A stretch of DNA of 64,000 nucleotides from Micrasema longulum (Eukaryota; Arthropoda; Insecta; Trichoptera; Brachycentridae): positions 184,242 through 248,241 of the forward strand of contig JAGVSM010002711.1 in assembly GCA_022494885.1 (NCBI GenBank). Reading direction: 5' to 3'. Under the pieces are notes generated by a model. The model worked only from the letters and a program-made list of their open reading frames with translations. It did not search any database and was not told the DNA's origin. Below are positions 1 through 10,915 of this stretch, in pieces. How positions within the stretch are numbered: position 1 is the first letter of the stretch; the number at the start of each line of letters is the position of its first letter. The translations under genes and the position numbers were made by a program.

Positions 1-220
1 ACAAGAAGGAAGTTTGACAGCTGAAGTTTCGATGTCGCATTTGATTGTCAATGTCGAGTGTTTTGTGGCACTCGAGATAAAGTCGATTGGTTTTCAATCG
101 ACTGTATTCATATGGGTGGTTTAAGAATGCTGTCACTCGTCAAATTGCGGAATTCGGATACGATTCTAAAGACGAACAAGTCCAGCATAAGACCCCAGAA
201 ATTAAACCCAAAACCTCAAG

Positions 221-393
221 AATCCGGTTGTGGTCCCGTGTTAAGGACTGGAGGATCAGAGGTCCGAGGTTCGAGCCTCACTCTACACAACTTGATTGCC
301 ATTTTCTAAGTGAGTTATTTACAACTTGTTGAAAATGGCCACCAACATTGAAATATTTGAGTAAATTATAAAAACGCTAATATTCATTTTTCA
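221..393 (+). mobile_element. SINE-3 copy, tRNA-derived head
   Basis: The 5' part resembles a tRNA gene and carries a B-box-like GGTTCGAGCC at 268-277. The non-tRNA body (...TGAGTTATTTACAACTTG...) is shared with copies at 12822-13003 (+) and 44355-44513 (-). Three copies with the same head and body define a tRNA-derived SINE family. The anticodon cannot be assigned with confidence. This copy is diverged and ends in an AT-rich tail. Confidence 0.7.
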
Positions 394-1263
394 ATTATAA
401 AAAAAAGATAGATAAGCAAAACCGCCAATCATTAATTTCACGAGGAGACAAAACTACAAGGTGAAAACATCTTTTCTATTTTTAGAATGTTTACCTGAGA
501 ACAGCCATCGAGTCTAAAAAACCCATCCTGGGTTCATGATTTAAAAAATATATAATTTAAGTTATTTTGAGTCCCCATCTCTAGGAAAACCTGTTTTAAA
601 GACTGTTTTGCGTTCAAAATTTAATTTAGAAATTTCACATGTCACTTAAATATTTTTTTTAAATTTGATCAGTGTTAATTCGCTCCAGCCGGATTTTGAT
701 TTCTCTTTTAAAGAATTTTTTGTCATAACTTAATTTTATAAAGAAGAATAATAATTTTACAGAAAAATAATCCTTGCACCTTTGACTAAACGTTGTTGTT
801 AAAGGGAGAATATTGATAGTGATATTTTTTTTCTATCAAAAAAATCATTTATCTGAGTGAATCGAATACCGAAATAATCAAATTGAAAGATAATCGTCTG
901 TCTGTCTCTAAGTCACTGCTATTCGACGAATATAAGGGTTGTTGTGGGTGGGAAGGCAAATAATCATAATTACGCAGCATATCTATATCGACCACACAAA
1001 CCTTAAAAGTGTAGTCACGGATAGAATTTAACCTACACTTCGTGATAGACAAATCTCAGCAGAGACGAAAAAAATATTTATATATAGAAGAAATAAATGT
1101 CTATTTATTTTTACACTTATATACACATACAGTTTATATGAATCATATTGCCTTAAACCTTTGCTCCTTGGCGGTACAAATTTCATCAGAAAATGAAATT
1201 GTTGGCATATGGGAACTTGCGAAATCGATTGGACGTGACATTTTTACCATATAATATGTAAAA
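394..1263. other. Unassigned AT-rich DNA
   Basis: No supported gene, RNA or repeat was recognised. Short open frames here have no family resemblance and no codon bias that can be argued by eye. Confidence 0.5.
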
Positions 1264-1566
1264 TCCGTAATATGTTTTACTACTACCCATTCTAGACCAC
1301 GCTGATGTTTCCATGACTGATTTAAGCTGTGAAAAACTCGTTAAACTTGAACGACTTCTGAATACATGCATAAGGTGTATTTTTGGTTTTAGAAAATATG
1401 ACCACATTTCTTATTATCTTAGGCAACCGAAAACGCTCAAAATAAGACATCGCCAGCGGAGAGACTATCACTCCCTCTTACTTCTGTTCACTATACTTCA
1501 TAGTCCTAACGCTCCTATATACCTCTGTGAAAAATGTTTTCCCTCTCTGTTGAAATATTTTTAAAA
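1264..1566 (+). mobile_element. Non-LTR retrotransposon RT C-terminal fragment
   Basis: In frame it reads LLLPILDHADVSMTDLS followed by KLERLLNTCIRCIFGFRKYD and RDYHSLLLLFTILHSPNAPI. This is the region just downstream of the RT palm/thumb in jockey/CR1-type ORF2 proteins. The frame decays after the APIYL motif and stops. The palm, endonuclease and 3' UTR are not recognisable, so this is a dead fragment. Fragments of the same sort lie at 4499-5000 (+), 39484-40140 (-) and 49616-49850 (+). Clade assignment is approximate. Confidence 0.8.
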
Positions 1567-1724
1567 AAAAGACTTAACCTTCACAAAAGATGTTTAAAAT
1601 ATTATTATTAAAAATAGAATATGAATTTGAAAAAGAACAAATATTTTGTTGAATGAATGTAATCCGTAAGGGTTTATAAATAAATCTATTTTAAATAAAG
1701 AAATATGAGCATACAGAACTATCA

Positions 1725-2035
1725 AGATGGAAGATGAAATCAGCGAAGCAGATTTGCCGCAAATGGCTTCAGAAGTTCAAATCGATTTAGAGGAGAATAA
1801 CAGTGATGAAGAAAAATAAAGAAATTGACTTTAAAAAAATTTAAAGGAGGTTAAACCTTAGCAGTTAATCTAAAAAAAAAACTAAATGTAGATCTATCCG
1901 CTGAAAGAAGCCAAAAAATAAAAAAATGGAGCTGCAAAATTGTCTTTTTCTCTACCACAAAATCTACAACAATATAAGGAACAGCAGCAAACCAAAATCA
2001 CAGACTTTTTAAAGATGGCGTATAGCGCAAATGAC
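1725..2035 (+). pseudogene. Possible transposase C-terminal remnant with PIP-box-like tail
   Basis: An acidic frame (MEDEISEADLPQMASEV...) stops near 1819. A separate frame downstream ends QQYKEQQQTKITDFLKMA at about 1970-2023. The pattern Q-x-x-I-x-x-F resembles a PCNA-interacting box, which pogo/Tigger transposases are known to carry near the C terminus. The second aromatic residue is replaced by Leu. No DDE or HTH region is seen, so the assignment is tentative. Confidence 0.3.
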
Positions 2036-2041
2036 GAAAAA

Positions 2042-2158
2042 AACTGAGAGTGAAGATGTCAATATTATCATTTAACAGAAAACTGAGAGTGAAGATGTCA
2101 ATATTATCATTTAACAGAAAACTGAGAGTGAAGATGTCAATATTATCATTTAACAGAA
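2042..2158. repeat. 39-bp tandem repeat, three perfect copies
   Basis: The unit starting AACTGAGAGTGAAGATGTCA occurs three times without change, at 2042, 2081 and 2120. Perfect identity implies a recent duplication. The unit length is a multiple of three but no open frame runs through it. Confidence 0.95.
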
Positions 2159-2220
2159 AACACGTTTAAGTTTAGTTGTATTGAGCAGCAATGAGAAAGA
2201 ACAGATAAATATGATATTTT

Positions 2221-2300
2221 TTTATTATTTTTATTTATTTATTTATTTATACACTATAAACCTATACAATTTACATAAATATGCATAAGGGCAGGCATAT
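2221..2300 (-). mobile_element. LINE 3' tail (TTTA run)
   Basis: A (TTTA)n run is followed by ACACTATAAACCTATACAAT, which is the layout of a minus-strand LINE end with a (TAAA)n tail. No coding part of this element can be joined to it. Confidence 0.4.
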
Positions 2301-2310
2301 AAATATTTCA

Positions 2311-2480
2311 GAATATTTTGAGTTTGTCCAAATTTTTGTAGACAAGGACTGGATTCAACTCCCTGGGGAGCTGTTTATATTAACATATGACAACATAGAT
2401 GAAGGACATTCAAGATAAGGTAATATAGAAGTCTAGGCATCTACAGGGCTTATGACCTGTCAATGGCTGGTTTAAGTACC
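2311..2480 (-). repeat. FB1 repeat copy, partial
   Basis: Matches the minus orientation of the dispersed FB1 unit: GAGTTTGTCCAAATTTTTGT, then CTACAGGGCTTATGACCTGT and TGGCTGGTTTAAGT. FB1 occurs at least six times in the window (see 12100-12812). Confidence 0.75.
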
Positions 2481-2865
2481 GTAAGTATGAGAGGAGAGGG
2501 TGAAGGGGGAGGAGAAGGGAAATAATATTCAGGAAGTGAAATTTCATACGTGATTTGAATGTAAATAAAAAAGGGGTGTCTCTGACATTGGTAGGTAGAT
2601 TATTCCAAAATCAAGCTGCTACTACTGTGAAAAAGGGGGCAAACAAATTAGAGCATTGAATGAGTATTAAAAAGGTTTTCTCGTTACTAGAACGAAGAGG
2701 TATTATTATTTAATTATTCTTCAATGTAGGTATAATTTACACGCTTATTGAAAGTATATATATACATATGAATAAACGGAACAACACAAAAAGATAGTCA
2801 GGTTTAATAAATAACTACAAATTCTAAAAATAGTCAAATAAATTGACACAAATAAAATAATATTG

Positions 2866-3180
2866 TCAGTTACATGTACAGCTATCTTCCATGTACTGAT
2901 TTAGTCTATAATAGACCTTTTTAAGAAGTACGCCTTTTATAAAAATAAAAAAAATATTGTCCGTCATAATTAGGACATTGTCGGGTATTCTATTGTAGAA
3001 GCGTGCGCAGTGCCCCACAAACGATGTGCTTTCATTACTCAGCTTTAATTTCGGGATTAATAATTTGTCTTTACTTCTAGTATTGTAATTATGTTTGTCG
3101 CTATTTTTTTTTAAAGAGAGATATATTCTTACGCACATACATATTATTCTCATAAATATACTGACACTGGCTATTACCAT
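2866..3180 (-). mobile_element. LINE ORF2 C-terminal fragment
   Basis: A minus-strand frame reads SDKHNYNTRSKDKLLIPKLK, then STSFVGHCARFYNRIPDNV. The H-N/T-x-N-T-R block followed by a spaced Y/F-N-x-[IL]-P motif is typical of the last 100 residues of jockey/CR1-like ORF2 proteins. It abuts a different LINE fragment at about 3190, so two insertions or a deletion are implied. Confidence 0.75.
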
Positions 3181-3194
3181 CGTAATGTTTATTT

Positions 3195-3530
3195 CTTAGT
3201 AAATCTTAGATAATCCATGTTGTGATAGAGGTTGGAAGAGCTCTCTCAGAGAAATGGACGAAGTGGGATTATTAAAAATATTGCGAAGAAAAGATATATT
3301 GTGAATGTTTCTTCTATATCTAATACCAAAGCAGAGTAGTTGCATGCGATATTCAGTGGTCGAATTTACGAAGATTTAAAGATAAAACGTAAATAAATTC
3401 TGAAATCGTTCCAACTTTTCAAGCAATTCAGAATTAGCATCTAGATAACATACATCTGCATAATTAAGGAGTAGAAAAAGTCAGCTCTGGACTAATGTTT
3501 GCTTAACATTAATTAGAATATTTTTAGAAC
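3195..3530 (-). mobile_element. LINE RT fragment, degenerate
   Basis: The minus strand reads NYADVCYLDANSELLEKLER, FQNLF, then TEYRMQLLCFGIRYRRNIHN and FLRNIFNNPTS, with a stop and small frame changes between blocks. This aligns by motif order with the fragments at 1264 and 39484 and marks a separate LINE from the one at 2866-3180. Confidence 0.7.
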
Positions 3531-3534
3531 CTAA

Positions 3535-4360
3535 CACCGCTTTTTGTAATGACTCTGAGTTTCCTATAACACCGTTTTACATAACACTGCGTTTTATAGG
3601 AACCTATCTACCGCGTAGTAGGAGGATTACCTGTAATCGAAAAGTTTTTTTTCAGTTTATCAAAGAAATACCCAAATACCTAATACCTATATTTCTTCTT
3701 ATGAATTAAGACTACGTAATTCATAAGAAGACGTAGAATCACTATGTTCTTGCGTGGGCTGCACCAAAATTCTGAAGGCAGTAGGCATACAACTTAAATA
3801 GAATGGCAGGTACAAGATAAGGGTCGATATACGAGTCGAGCCAATAGCGGGCAACCCTTGCACATACAGAGCTAGATAGGTCAAGGGGTAGGTTTATTTA
3901 TATTTTCCATAAACATGCTTGATTCACTACAGGAATATAGATTGCCTGAAATGAGATTAGGCTCAGGTCTATACAAATCCTTACAAAGGGATGTTTGATT
4001 TCTCTGGTATTCGGTACCCTATCCAAGTGTCCTTGTAGATAGTTACTCATGTTTGAAATTTATGCAAAAATACATTTTGTTGTATTATACATTATGATTA
4101 ATGGGAGAATTAAGCTATAGTAAAATCAATACCTTGAGTTCGCACAAAATTTTGTTTTGGAGGTGAAGACTGGAGTTTTTAATATAAACGTGTTTATATA
4201 TTCATTAAAAATAATTTACATAGGCTTACAGTTTACATAAATTTAAAATGCGTGATTGTTTGTGTTTCCTTCAAGTCTCAATGGAGCAATTATGTTTTGC
4301 GTAGGAATAGCCGGAGAGGTGAGAAGAAAATCAAAATACTTATTTTTCTCTACTAACTAG
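3535..4360. other. Unassigned DNA
   Basis: No supported gene. A minus frame at 3699-3884 has no recognisable family. Part of 4180-4260 resembles LINE 3' UTR sequence but cannot be assigned. Confidence 0.45.
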
Positions 4361-4362
4361 TC

Positions 4363-4496
4363 CAACTCGTTAGCGTCCACGTCGCGAACCCTGGGCAATG
4401 GGATCACCCTCATAACAGTGTGATCACAGCAGATAACGAGAGGATGAAAGGCGAGTTTCTGGCGCCTCCAAACTAGAACCAACCAACTAAGGGAAG
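4363..4496. repeat. Dispersed ~135-bp repeat R138, copy 1
   Basis: Shares nearly its full length with 16123-16262: GCGTCCACGTCGCGAA, then CAGCAGATAACGAGAGGATG, GCGCCTCCAAAC and CAACTAAGGGA. It is more GC-rich than its surroundings. Both copies lie next to a LINE RT fragment. Class unknown; no convincing B-box. Confidence 0.8.
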
Positions 4497-4498
4497 GT

Positions 4499-5000
4499 AA
4501 ATCCGTAAAAAATCTAGGAGTACTAATGGATGAACATCTATGCTGGCGAGCTCATACTAATGAATTAAGCCGCAAAATACTGTTCAGTCTACACTCACTT
4601 ATAAGGTTGCGAAAATTCTTACCCATTAATATTAAATGCAGAATACACGCATAAGGTACATTTTTGGTCTTAGGAAATATAACCACATTTTTGATTATCG
4701 AAGGCAATTGAAATGGCTCAAAATTAGACAGCGGAGAGACTATCACTCCCTCTCACTTCTGTTCAATGTACATCATAGTCTTAACGCTCCTATATACCTG
4801 CGTGAAAAATTTCAACGCTTATCAGTTTATGGTTTACCTCTTCGTTCTAATTCTCAAGACACTCTTTTAATACCCATCCACAATTCCTCTTTCTTCTCTA
4901 ACTCATAAAGTGTCCATGCGGCTTGACTATGAAATCATCTCCAATGCGCTATCAAAAATATTACTACAAATCACGTCTGAAGAAACATTTCTTTTCTCTT
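4499..5000 (+). mobile_element. LINE RT fragment with internal deletion
   Basis: Frame one reads KSVKNLGVLMDEHLCWRAHT to IRLRKFLPINIK. It jumps directly to NTRIRYIFGLRKYNHIFDYR, RDYHSLSLLF, APIYLREKFQRLSVYGLPL and stops near 4905. The usual 35-40 residues between these blocks (the LDYADV...LERLQ region) are missing, so a deletion removed them. Same LINE type as 1264-1566. Confidence 0.8.
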
Positions 5001-5084
5001 CCTTAATCTCTCCTCCTTTCCCTGTTCCTCTTTTTTCCTTTTTCCCATTGAGTAATAGTTTTTATTTAAAGTTATTAATAAACA

Positions 5085-5222
5085 AATACGTTTATTATAT
5101 CTGCTGTAACTTGAATGACAAAAATACAACTATTATTTTATTGGTTGGTTGGAAGAAATTGCCATTTGGCAATAAGCTCGCCGATGTACAAATAACATTA
5201 TGTCCAAAAAGTTGAATAAATA
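5085..5222 (+). mobile_element. LINE 3' UTR/tail
   Basis: AAATTGCCATTTGGCAATAA, GCTCGCCGATGTAC and an AATAAATAAA end match in part the stretch at 9505-9592 (ATAATAAGCTCGCCAATGTA). This is a common form of non-LTR 3' end. It may be the tail of the fragment at 4499-5000. Confidence 0.5.
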
Positions 5223-5495
5223 AACCCCGACGAAAAATCCACCAGAGAAGGCAACGGGAAACCACTCTGTTCATCTATTCCCAGGAATCAATATGGCGAG
5301 TACATCCAATAAGCAGTTGTCCTGGCTGCGGAATATAAGAGTAACACAGAACCGAGATGTTTTCGCTGTAGCGATCGCCAACATCGTTGGGACCTGACAA
5401 GGCACCGCAAGAAGAAAATTTATTGAAATAATAACTAACAACAAGATTTTAATTTCTGATTTGGAAGATCACGACAGAAAACTTTTCCACGTTCT

Positions 5496-5748
5496 TACAA
5501 AAAAACAACCAACACCATCGAATTCTAAATTGGCATTGCTGTAGGCAATAAAACTCTCCATGGTGCGATTATGCTGCACTCTGTCGGCAGACTACAAAAA
5601 AAACAACAAACACATAGAATTCTAAATTGGCATTGCTGTAGGCAATAAAACTCTCCATAGTACGATTATGCTGCACTCTGTCGGCAGACTACAAAAAAAC
5701 AACCAAAACATCGAATTCTAAATTGGCATTGCTGTAAGCAATAAAACA
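5496..5748. repeat. 97-bp tandem repeat, 2.6 copies
   Basis: Units start at 5496, 5593 and 5690, each with GAATTCTAAATTGGCATTGC, TGTAGGCAATAAAAC and CTGTCGGCAGACTAC. The third is cut after AATAAAAC. Units differ by few substitutions. No coding frame runs through the array. Confidence 0.95.
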
Positions 5749-5778
5749 AAGAAAATTAATTTTATTTTTTTATTATTT

Positions 5779-5957
5779 TTTTTAATTGTTTTAAACTTCT
5801 ACTGAATGTGTTGAATAATTTTAAGGTTTAATTTTTGTTTCTTTATCTTGGGTAAAAAGTATTATATGCGTTAATTAAACCAAATATGTTTATTTTATAA
5901 TTTTCGTAAAAGGCATTTTTGCCATATATGTTAACAAAATAAAATAAAATATCGTTA
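5779..5957 (+). mobile_element. LINE-H 3' end
   Basis: Shares TTAAACCAAATATGTTTAT, AAAAGGCA, GCCATATATGTTAA and a terminal (TAAAA)n with 62985-63163. The two are 3' UTR ends of one retrotransposon family. No ORF is left. Confidence 0.7.
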
Positions 5958-5959
5958 AA

Positions 5960-6697
5960 GAGAAACTATTGTTGGTTTATTAGGAAAATTTGTAAATATT
6001 TAAGTTAGTTTGAAACGTTCTAACAAGACGAAACACGTCACAGTATACGAGTTCTCTTGTATTAAAAAAAAAAAGGTTTTTTATTTTGGATACCGTAAAA
6101 ATTTTTTTTTTTAAATTTATTCACCCCACATTACCAGTACCAATTCAATAAATGAAAAAACGTGAACAAAATCACGACTGACCCATAGTATAAAAGAAAC
6201 CGTAAAACTGGAAGATATGAACATAATTTTTATTTTAACTTAAAGCTAAGAGATAAATTTGAAATTAAGATCAAAACGTAAATGAAAGTTTCGAAAGTAG
6301 TGAATCTAGAAATAAATCAGCTTATCGGTTTGTAAATGTCTGGATTTAATACTCCGGAGTAGGTAGTTAGGGGGTTAAGGAAGAATTCACTCATCCGAAA
6401 ACGCTACTAAACGACTAGCCATTATCTTGGTCCTTAACCTTTTCGAACCGCGGTATTATAAAATACTGTTTTTATGTTTACTTATTTGAAAATATTAACA
6501 GTCAACCCTTTATATGAGTGATGAGTATTTTGAACAGAACGAATCGAAAAAACTGAATGTTTTTAAGAGCATGCGATAAGGATTAAGACCTAAATATGAA
6601 AAAGCAAAAACACAACATATTTTAACACAGAGAAAAGTTTAAGAATTATATTGCAAAAGAAAAAAATTAATCAGACTCGTTTTAACATTTTTAACAT
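5960..6697. other. Unassigned AT-rich DNA
   Basis: No gene or repeat recognised beyond homopolymer runs near 6060-6110. Confidence 0.45.
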
Positions 6698-6871
6698 TTT
6701 TTTTGCACCACAACAGGCCAGGAGGCCTAATTACAGGGGTGAATTACATCACAGAGCACCCAGGCTTGAGAAAAATCACACTTTTAATTTTTGTGTTCTC
6801 ACCGGGAATCGAACCCGGAACCTTCCGTGCGTGAGTCAAGCGTCTTGACCACTACACCACGGGGCCGCCTC
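6698..6871 (-). mobile_element. SINE-2 copy, tRNA-derived
   Basis: Reverse complement of the SINE at 57119-57303. It has the tRNA-like head with GGTTCGATTCCCGGTGAG, the body CTCAAGCCTGGGTGCTCTGT, the AGGCCTCCTGGCCTGTTGTG box and a terminal A-run (seen as T-run at 6697-6704). The head is well preserved, so this is a fairly young copy. Confidence 0.85.
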
Positions 6872-8217
6872 CGGAGGCTTTTATAACTATCAAGTCCAGA
6901 ACTAAATACATCAACCTTGTCCTTATACTGATTACCATATCTGTGGAGTCGATAGATAGACGAGTGCATTTGATAGTTAGTCCTAGAACTTGCAGAACAA
7001 ACAAGAGATGTGTGGGTATAGATATGCAGCTTTAAAACAGATATTTTTTGTATCTAGTGAAGCTGTTAGAAATGTTTTCTTGAAATTTTACTTGTTCAAT
7101 CATTACTTATATTTTATTTAATTTTTGTATTGCATGCATGTATTTGATTTTTTAATAGCCTTATGCGTCAACGTTAAAGATAATAGTAATACGTTTTTTT
7201 TTTAAATATGACACTATGATTCTTTAGGACCGTGGCGCTAAAGAGTTACGGTAAGGGCTTTTCTTCTTAGATAATAATATGAAGTTATCTCCTTTAAGGA
7301 AACTCAACTTAATAAGCAGGCATAAATTCCACGGTTAAATGTAAATGCCTAAAAAAATAAACAAATTTATTTTGGGAAGGATTACAAAGGATTTCTCACT
7401 TGAGCGACTTGGAAAAGCGTAACGCGAACGCGGGAATGTCCTTTTTAAAATTGAGATTCACATTTACTAAAAGTACATTTTCCGCTTATGACGAAAAAAG
7501 TATTTTAAACATGCAAATAACACGAAGAAATCTATTAAAATTTTATTTTGGTATAAAGCGAAAAATTAATAATTATGAATAAGTTGCTAAAAATATGTTT
7601 ATCTTTATATAGGGACGGGGTTGTAAATTTAAAGTTCACAATTAGCAATTATCAAAAATAGATAAATCTGCTTTCCTTCCATACTTTAACTTTTATTTAG
7701 TTTTCATATATCTTTATATTTTTATGTTTTTTCATTATATATTTTTGTATTATTTCATTAAGTACTTACTCTGATTTGGCATATTATTTATTACTCCTAT
7801 TTCTTCTATTAAATATATAGTGAGTTTCTATAAAACCATATCTCAATTATCCTTTCAATTTTGTTTGTAAATATTTTTTTTTGGTATTTTTTTTTTATTA
7901 TATTGAAAACATATTAAACATAATTATATACAATATTCCCAAGGAGTTTTTTTTTTAAAAACTCATTTAGGGACATACAGATAATAATTTTTTTAGAGAC
8001 GTTTTTAAATTTTAAACTATAATATTATTTAACAAAAGCAGAAAAATTAAAATTATGATATACTACAAATTAAAAAGGGTATGAAAAATACTTGAAAATA
8101 ACAGAATAAACAGAATACTAGGCATGGAAATAAATTCAAAATAAATGTTTACATTATGCAATCTGGGAAAGAAAATTGAAAAAGTTTAAAAATTACATGG
8201 ATGTATATATACATACT
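6872..8217. other. Unassigned, very AT-rich DNA
   Basis: No supported gene. A plus frame at 7400-7582 has no family resemblance. From 7600 on the sequence is dominated by A/T runs and could include old LINE 3' UTR. Confidence 0.45.
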
Positions 8218-8219
8218 GA

Positions 8220-9056
8220 ACTAGTACAAAATAAAATCATTTTTTTTAATTAACAAAATATGCGCACACCCAATACAGGTTAATTTTTTTTATCAAAAAC
8301 GTTGAAAAAATTGAAATTATGTATACAAGCCAAAAAAAGTATATAAAAAGAAAAAAACACAAATAACATTTAAATAGTATTAAAAATTACATATACAAGC
8401 AAAAACGGTGAAATATTAAAAGGTATATGTTCAAGATGCGCATTCTCTATAAACTAACATTATTTATTCAAAGTACTTCTGGAAAAAATGATTCTTCAAT
8501 TCGCACGTCCTGTTTCTATATTTTGAAATAGGTACATTAAATTTTTGTGGCAATTTATTAAATTCCTTGAAACCTATGTATTGTAAAGATCTAGTACCAA
8601 ACTTCGTAGACTTCACAGATCCAATATATATATTGTTTTTTGATCGAGTACTGTACCGATGGATGTCTCCAATGAAAGCTGGCTTTATGTTACTGTGCAT
8701 TGAGTCGAGAGTAGTATTAATGATAGTGTCAGTTATCTCGAAATAGGAAAGCATGCTAAAAGGCATGATTTTTGTTTCAAAATAAATGTCCCTTACATGA
8801 GTATCATACGGTAGGTGAAACACATTTCTGATCGCTCTATTCTGAATAATCTGCACCTCAGAAATTTTGCTCTTAGTTGCAAAACCCCAAACACAGCATA
8901 GGTATGATAAATGCGAATGGACCATAGAAAAATAGATTGCTCGAAGCAGCGAAACTGGAAGCATTCTCTGAAATCTGTACAGTATTCCAGCTACAGGGAC
9001 AATCTTTCCTTTCACGCGCTCAACATGTTCATTCCAAGTAAGCTGCGAGTCCACTA
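8220..9056 (-). mobile_element. LINE ORF2 C-terminal fragment plus 3' UTR
   Basis: An uninterrupted minus frame of 196 codons (9054-8464) reads DSQLTWNEHVERVKGK, VAGILYRFQRMLP, SHLSYLCCVWGFATKSKISE, VQIIQNRAIRNVF, RYSTRSKNN and RSLQYIGFKEFNKLP. This is the part of jockey/CR1-like ORF2 downstream of the RT catalytic motifs. It is similar in block order to 57345-58160. The insert is truncated at about 9056, at the LGVLVDS-type motif. The absence of stops makes it one of the younger LINE pieces here. The stretch 8220-8463 is probably its 3' UTR. Confidence 0.85.
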
Positions 9057-9214
9057 ACAGTCCACTATATATATTCTTTTTCTTTTGATTTCATTGATAC
9101 TATTATTTTGTTTTTTTTCAAGACTTCTATATTTTACAATTATTTTGTATATTTAATTATGGATGAACTTAATTTGTATAATTTATATTTTAATATTTAT
9201 ATCTGATTATCTTT

Positions 9215-9480
9215 GTCGGCCTCGTAATGTAATGGTCAGCGCGTTAGCCTGCCATGCAAGAGGTCTCGGGTTCGATTCCCGACATGGTTGACGTGAAATA
9301 TTTATTTAAATGGGTGTTTTCACATTAGAATATTTCTTAGTCCCTAGACTGGTTCCTGAAGCGTAAGACTGATCATCTTACCTTCATGTAACAAAAACGA
9401 TCAAGATACGCTGCGATTGGTGTACCAATGCAGTGCCCTATGCACCATTAGGTGCGGAAAGGGAACGATGATGATGATTT
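9215..9480 (+). mobile_element. SINE-1 full copy, Gly-tRNA-like head
   Basis: The head has an A-box-like TAATGGTCAGCGCG, an anticodon arm reading CCTGCCATG (GCC, glycine-like) and B-box GGTTCGATTCC at 9269-9279. The unrelated body contains GAAGCGTAAGACTGATCATC and GGTGTACCAATGCAGTGCCC. It ends in a short (GAT)n tail at about 9465-9478. Minus-strand relatives lie at 21026-21912, 54073-54214 and, in part, 61429-61500. It is not a functional tRNA gene, because the 3' acceptor half does not pair. Confidence 0.85.
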
Positions 9481-10039
9481 ATGTTTATGTTTATATTTTA
9501 TTTTAATGGGTGATTGAAAAAATACCATTTGATAATAAGCTCGCCAATGTACGAATACATAAAATGAAGCTACAAGAAAATAAATAAATTATTTATTCAT
9601 AGCTAACTAAAAATGCCCTGAGATGTGAAATATTTCGGTAAATCAGAAGAAATCCTATGTCCTATCAAAAGTAATATAATGATGAACCAATAAAATTAAA
9701 GCTTAGTATTTTGCAAAGCTTCGCCGACTACTTAAGATGACTAAAATAAAATTTGGATACGAAACGTTTCAGTAAATTAGCATAAAATATGGACCAAGAG
9801 ACCTTCAATTTGTGAACAAAGGAAAAAACATTTAACAAATGTTGTGGTACAGTGAAAAACGGCAATTAATTATCTACTGAAATGCGAATCGAGGAACAAG
9901 AACAGAAAATACAAAAGACAAAATTATACAAAAAAAAAATATCATTTCGATGCGTGATATTTATTCGTAAAGTTTTATTATAAAGATGCTAAGTTATTCC
10001 GCTTTCTTTTGGAATAACGATTCTGAACTTATTTATTTA
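9481..10039. other. Unassigned; short LINE-tail-like stretch
   Basis: 9505-9592 resembles the 3' UTR at 5085-5222. The remainder shows no gene. Confidence 0.45.
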
Positions 10040-10262
10040 TTTATTATATATACGGCCTAAGCGAATCACAACAGTTACATGAAGAAACATAAATGCAAGA
10101 AACTGAACAAAAAAAACGTAAAACTATGTAGCAAAGACGAAAAAGGGCAAAACAATAATGGTAAACAATATATTCATAAAAACGGAAGACATAAGACTTC
10201 GAGCTAAACCATGCCAATCCAAATTCATCCCACACTGTTTCGTCGCGAAGAGATCTACGAAA
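10040..10262 (-). mobile_element. LINE-G 3' UTR fragment
   Basis: Shares AGCTAAACCATGCCAAT, GCGAAGAGATCTACGAAAA, AACTATGTAGCAAAGAC and the TTTATTTATT end with 22085-22560, where coding sequence is also present. It begins with a (TTTA)n run, so it is the 3' end of a minus-strand LINE. An RTE fragment abuts at 10263. Confidence 0.75.
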
Positions 10263-10915
10263 ATTTGAGTATCTTGGGAGTATGTTTAATTGGGACGGAA
10301 TGACTAAGAAAGATATTGAAAGGAGGGTGAATGCCGGGAAGAAAGTGAACGGTGCACTTAAATCACCCTTGGCAAATTAATGTTTGTTGCAAGAGGCAAA
10401 ATTAGCAGTTCACAGTGGAGTCCTGGTCCCGACCCTGATGTATGTGAGCGAAGTATGGACTTGGAAAAACAGGGATGAAAGTACGCTGAATGCTTTCGAA
10501 ATGCTATCTCTCAGGCGAATGTGTAGTAAAACTATTTACGATAGACGCACAAATGTCGAGATCCGTACATTATGTAAGGCTGAGATAAGCGTTATCGACA
10601 AAATCAAGAAAGAAGCTCGGCGTTGGTTTGGACATGTATAGGGAATAAACGGCGAAAGAACGGCTTTAAATATTTATAATGCGAATGTTTATGGATGCAG
10701 AAATAGAGGAAGACTGAGAAAGATATGGCATGACCAAATCCAACAAATACTTGAAGATGGAGATGTTAAAAGTCAGAATAATTGACGTGCGAGAGTGAGA
10801 AGATGTATGAATGTAGATGAAGTGAAATATGTATGGAAAGATAGAGTAATGTGGCGTTCTATCCTCTCTGCCTATCCTTTCCTTTTCTGGGAAACGGCGT
10901 GATAGTTTGTTTTGT
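10263..10915 (+). mobile_element. RTE-like retrotransposon 3' fragment
   Basis: Reads YLGSMFNWDGM, then VLVPTLMYVSEVWTWKNRDE, STLNAFEMLSLRRMCSKTIY and ARRWFGHV, then a stop. The rest of the C terminus continues in decayed form to the GGCGTGATAGTTTGTTTTG end. The R-W-F-G-H-V block and a downstream GRPRKTW-type block are standard for the end of RTE-type ORF2. Five more fragments of this family are in the window, none with a full RT. Confidence 0.8.

Noticed and set aside
58..332. Overlapping open frames at the window start
   Set aside because: Both run through the SINE-3 head, have no family resemblance, and are short enough to arise by chance.
2042..2158. CRISPR-like array of three 39-base repeats
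   Set aside because: Units are contiguous with no spacers and the DNA is clearly eukaryotic; it is a simple tandem repeat.
9215..9290. Candidate functional tRNA-Gly gene
   Set aside because: A- and B-boxes and a GCC anticodon arm are present, but the acceptor stem does not close, and the same sequence with an identical downstream body recurs at 21 kb. It is a SINE head.
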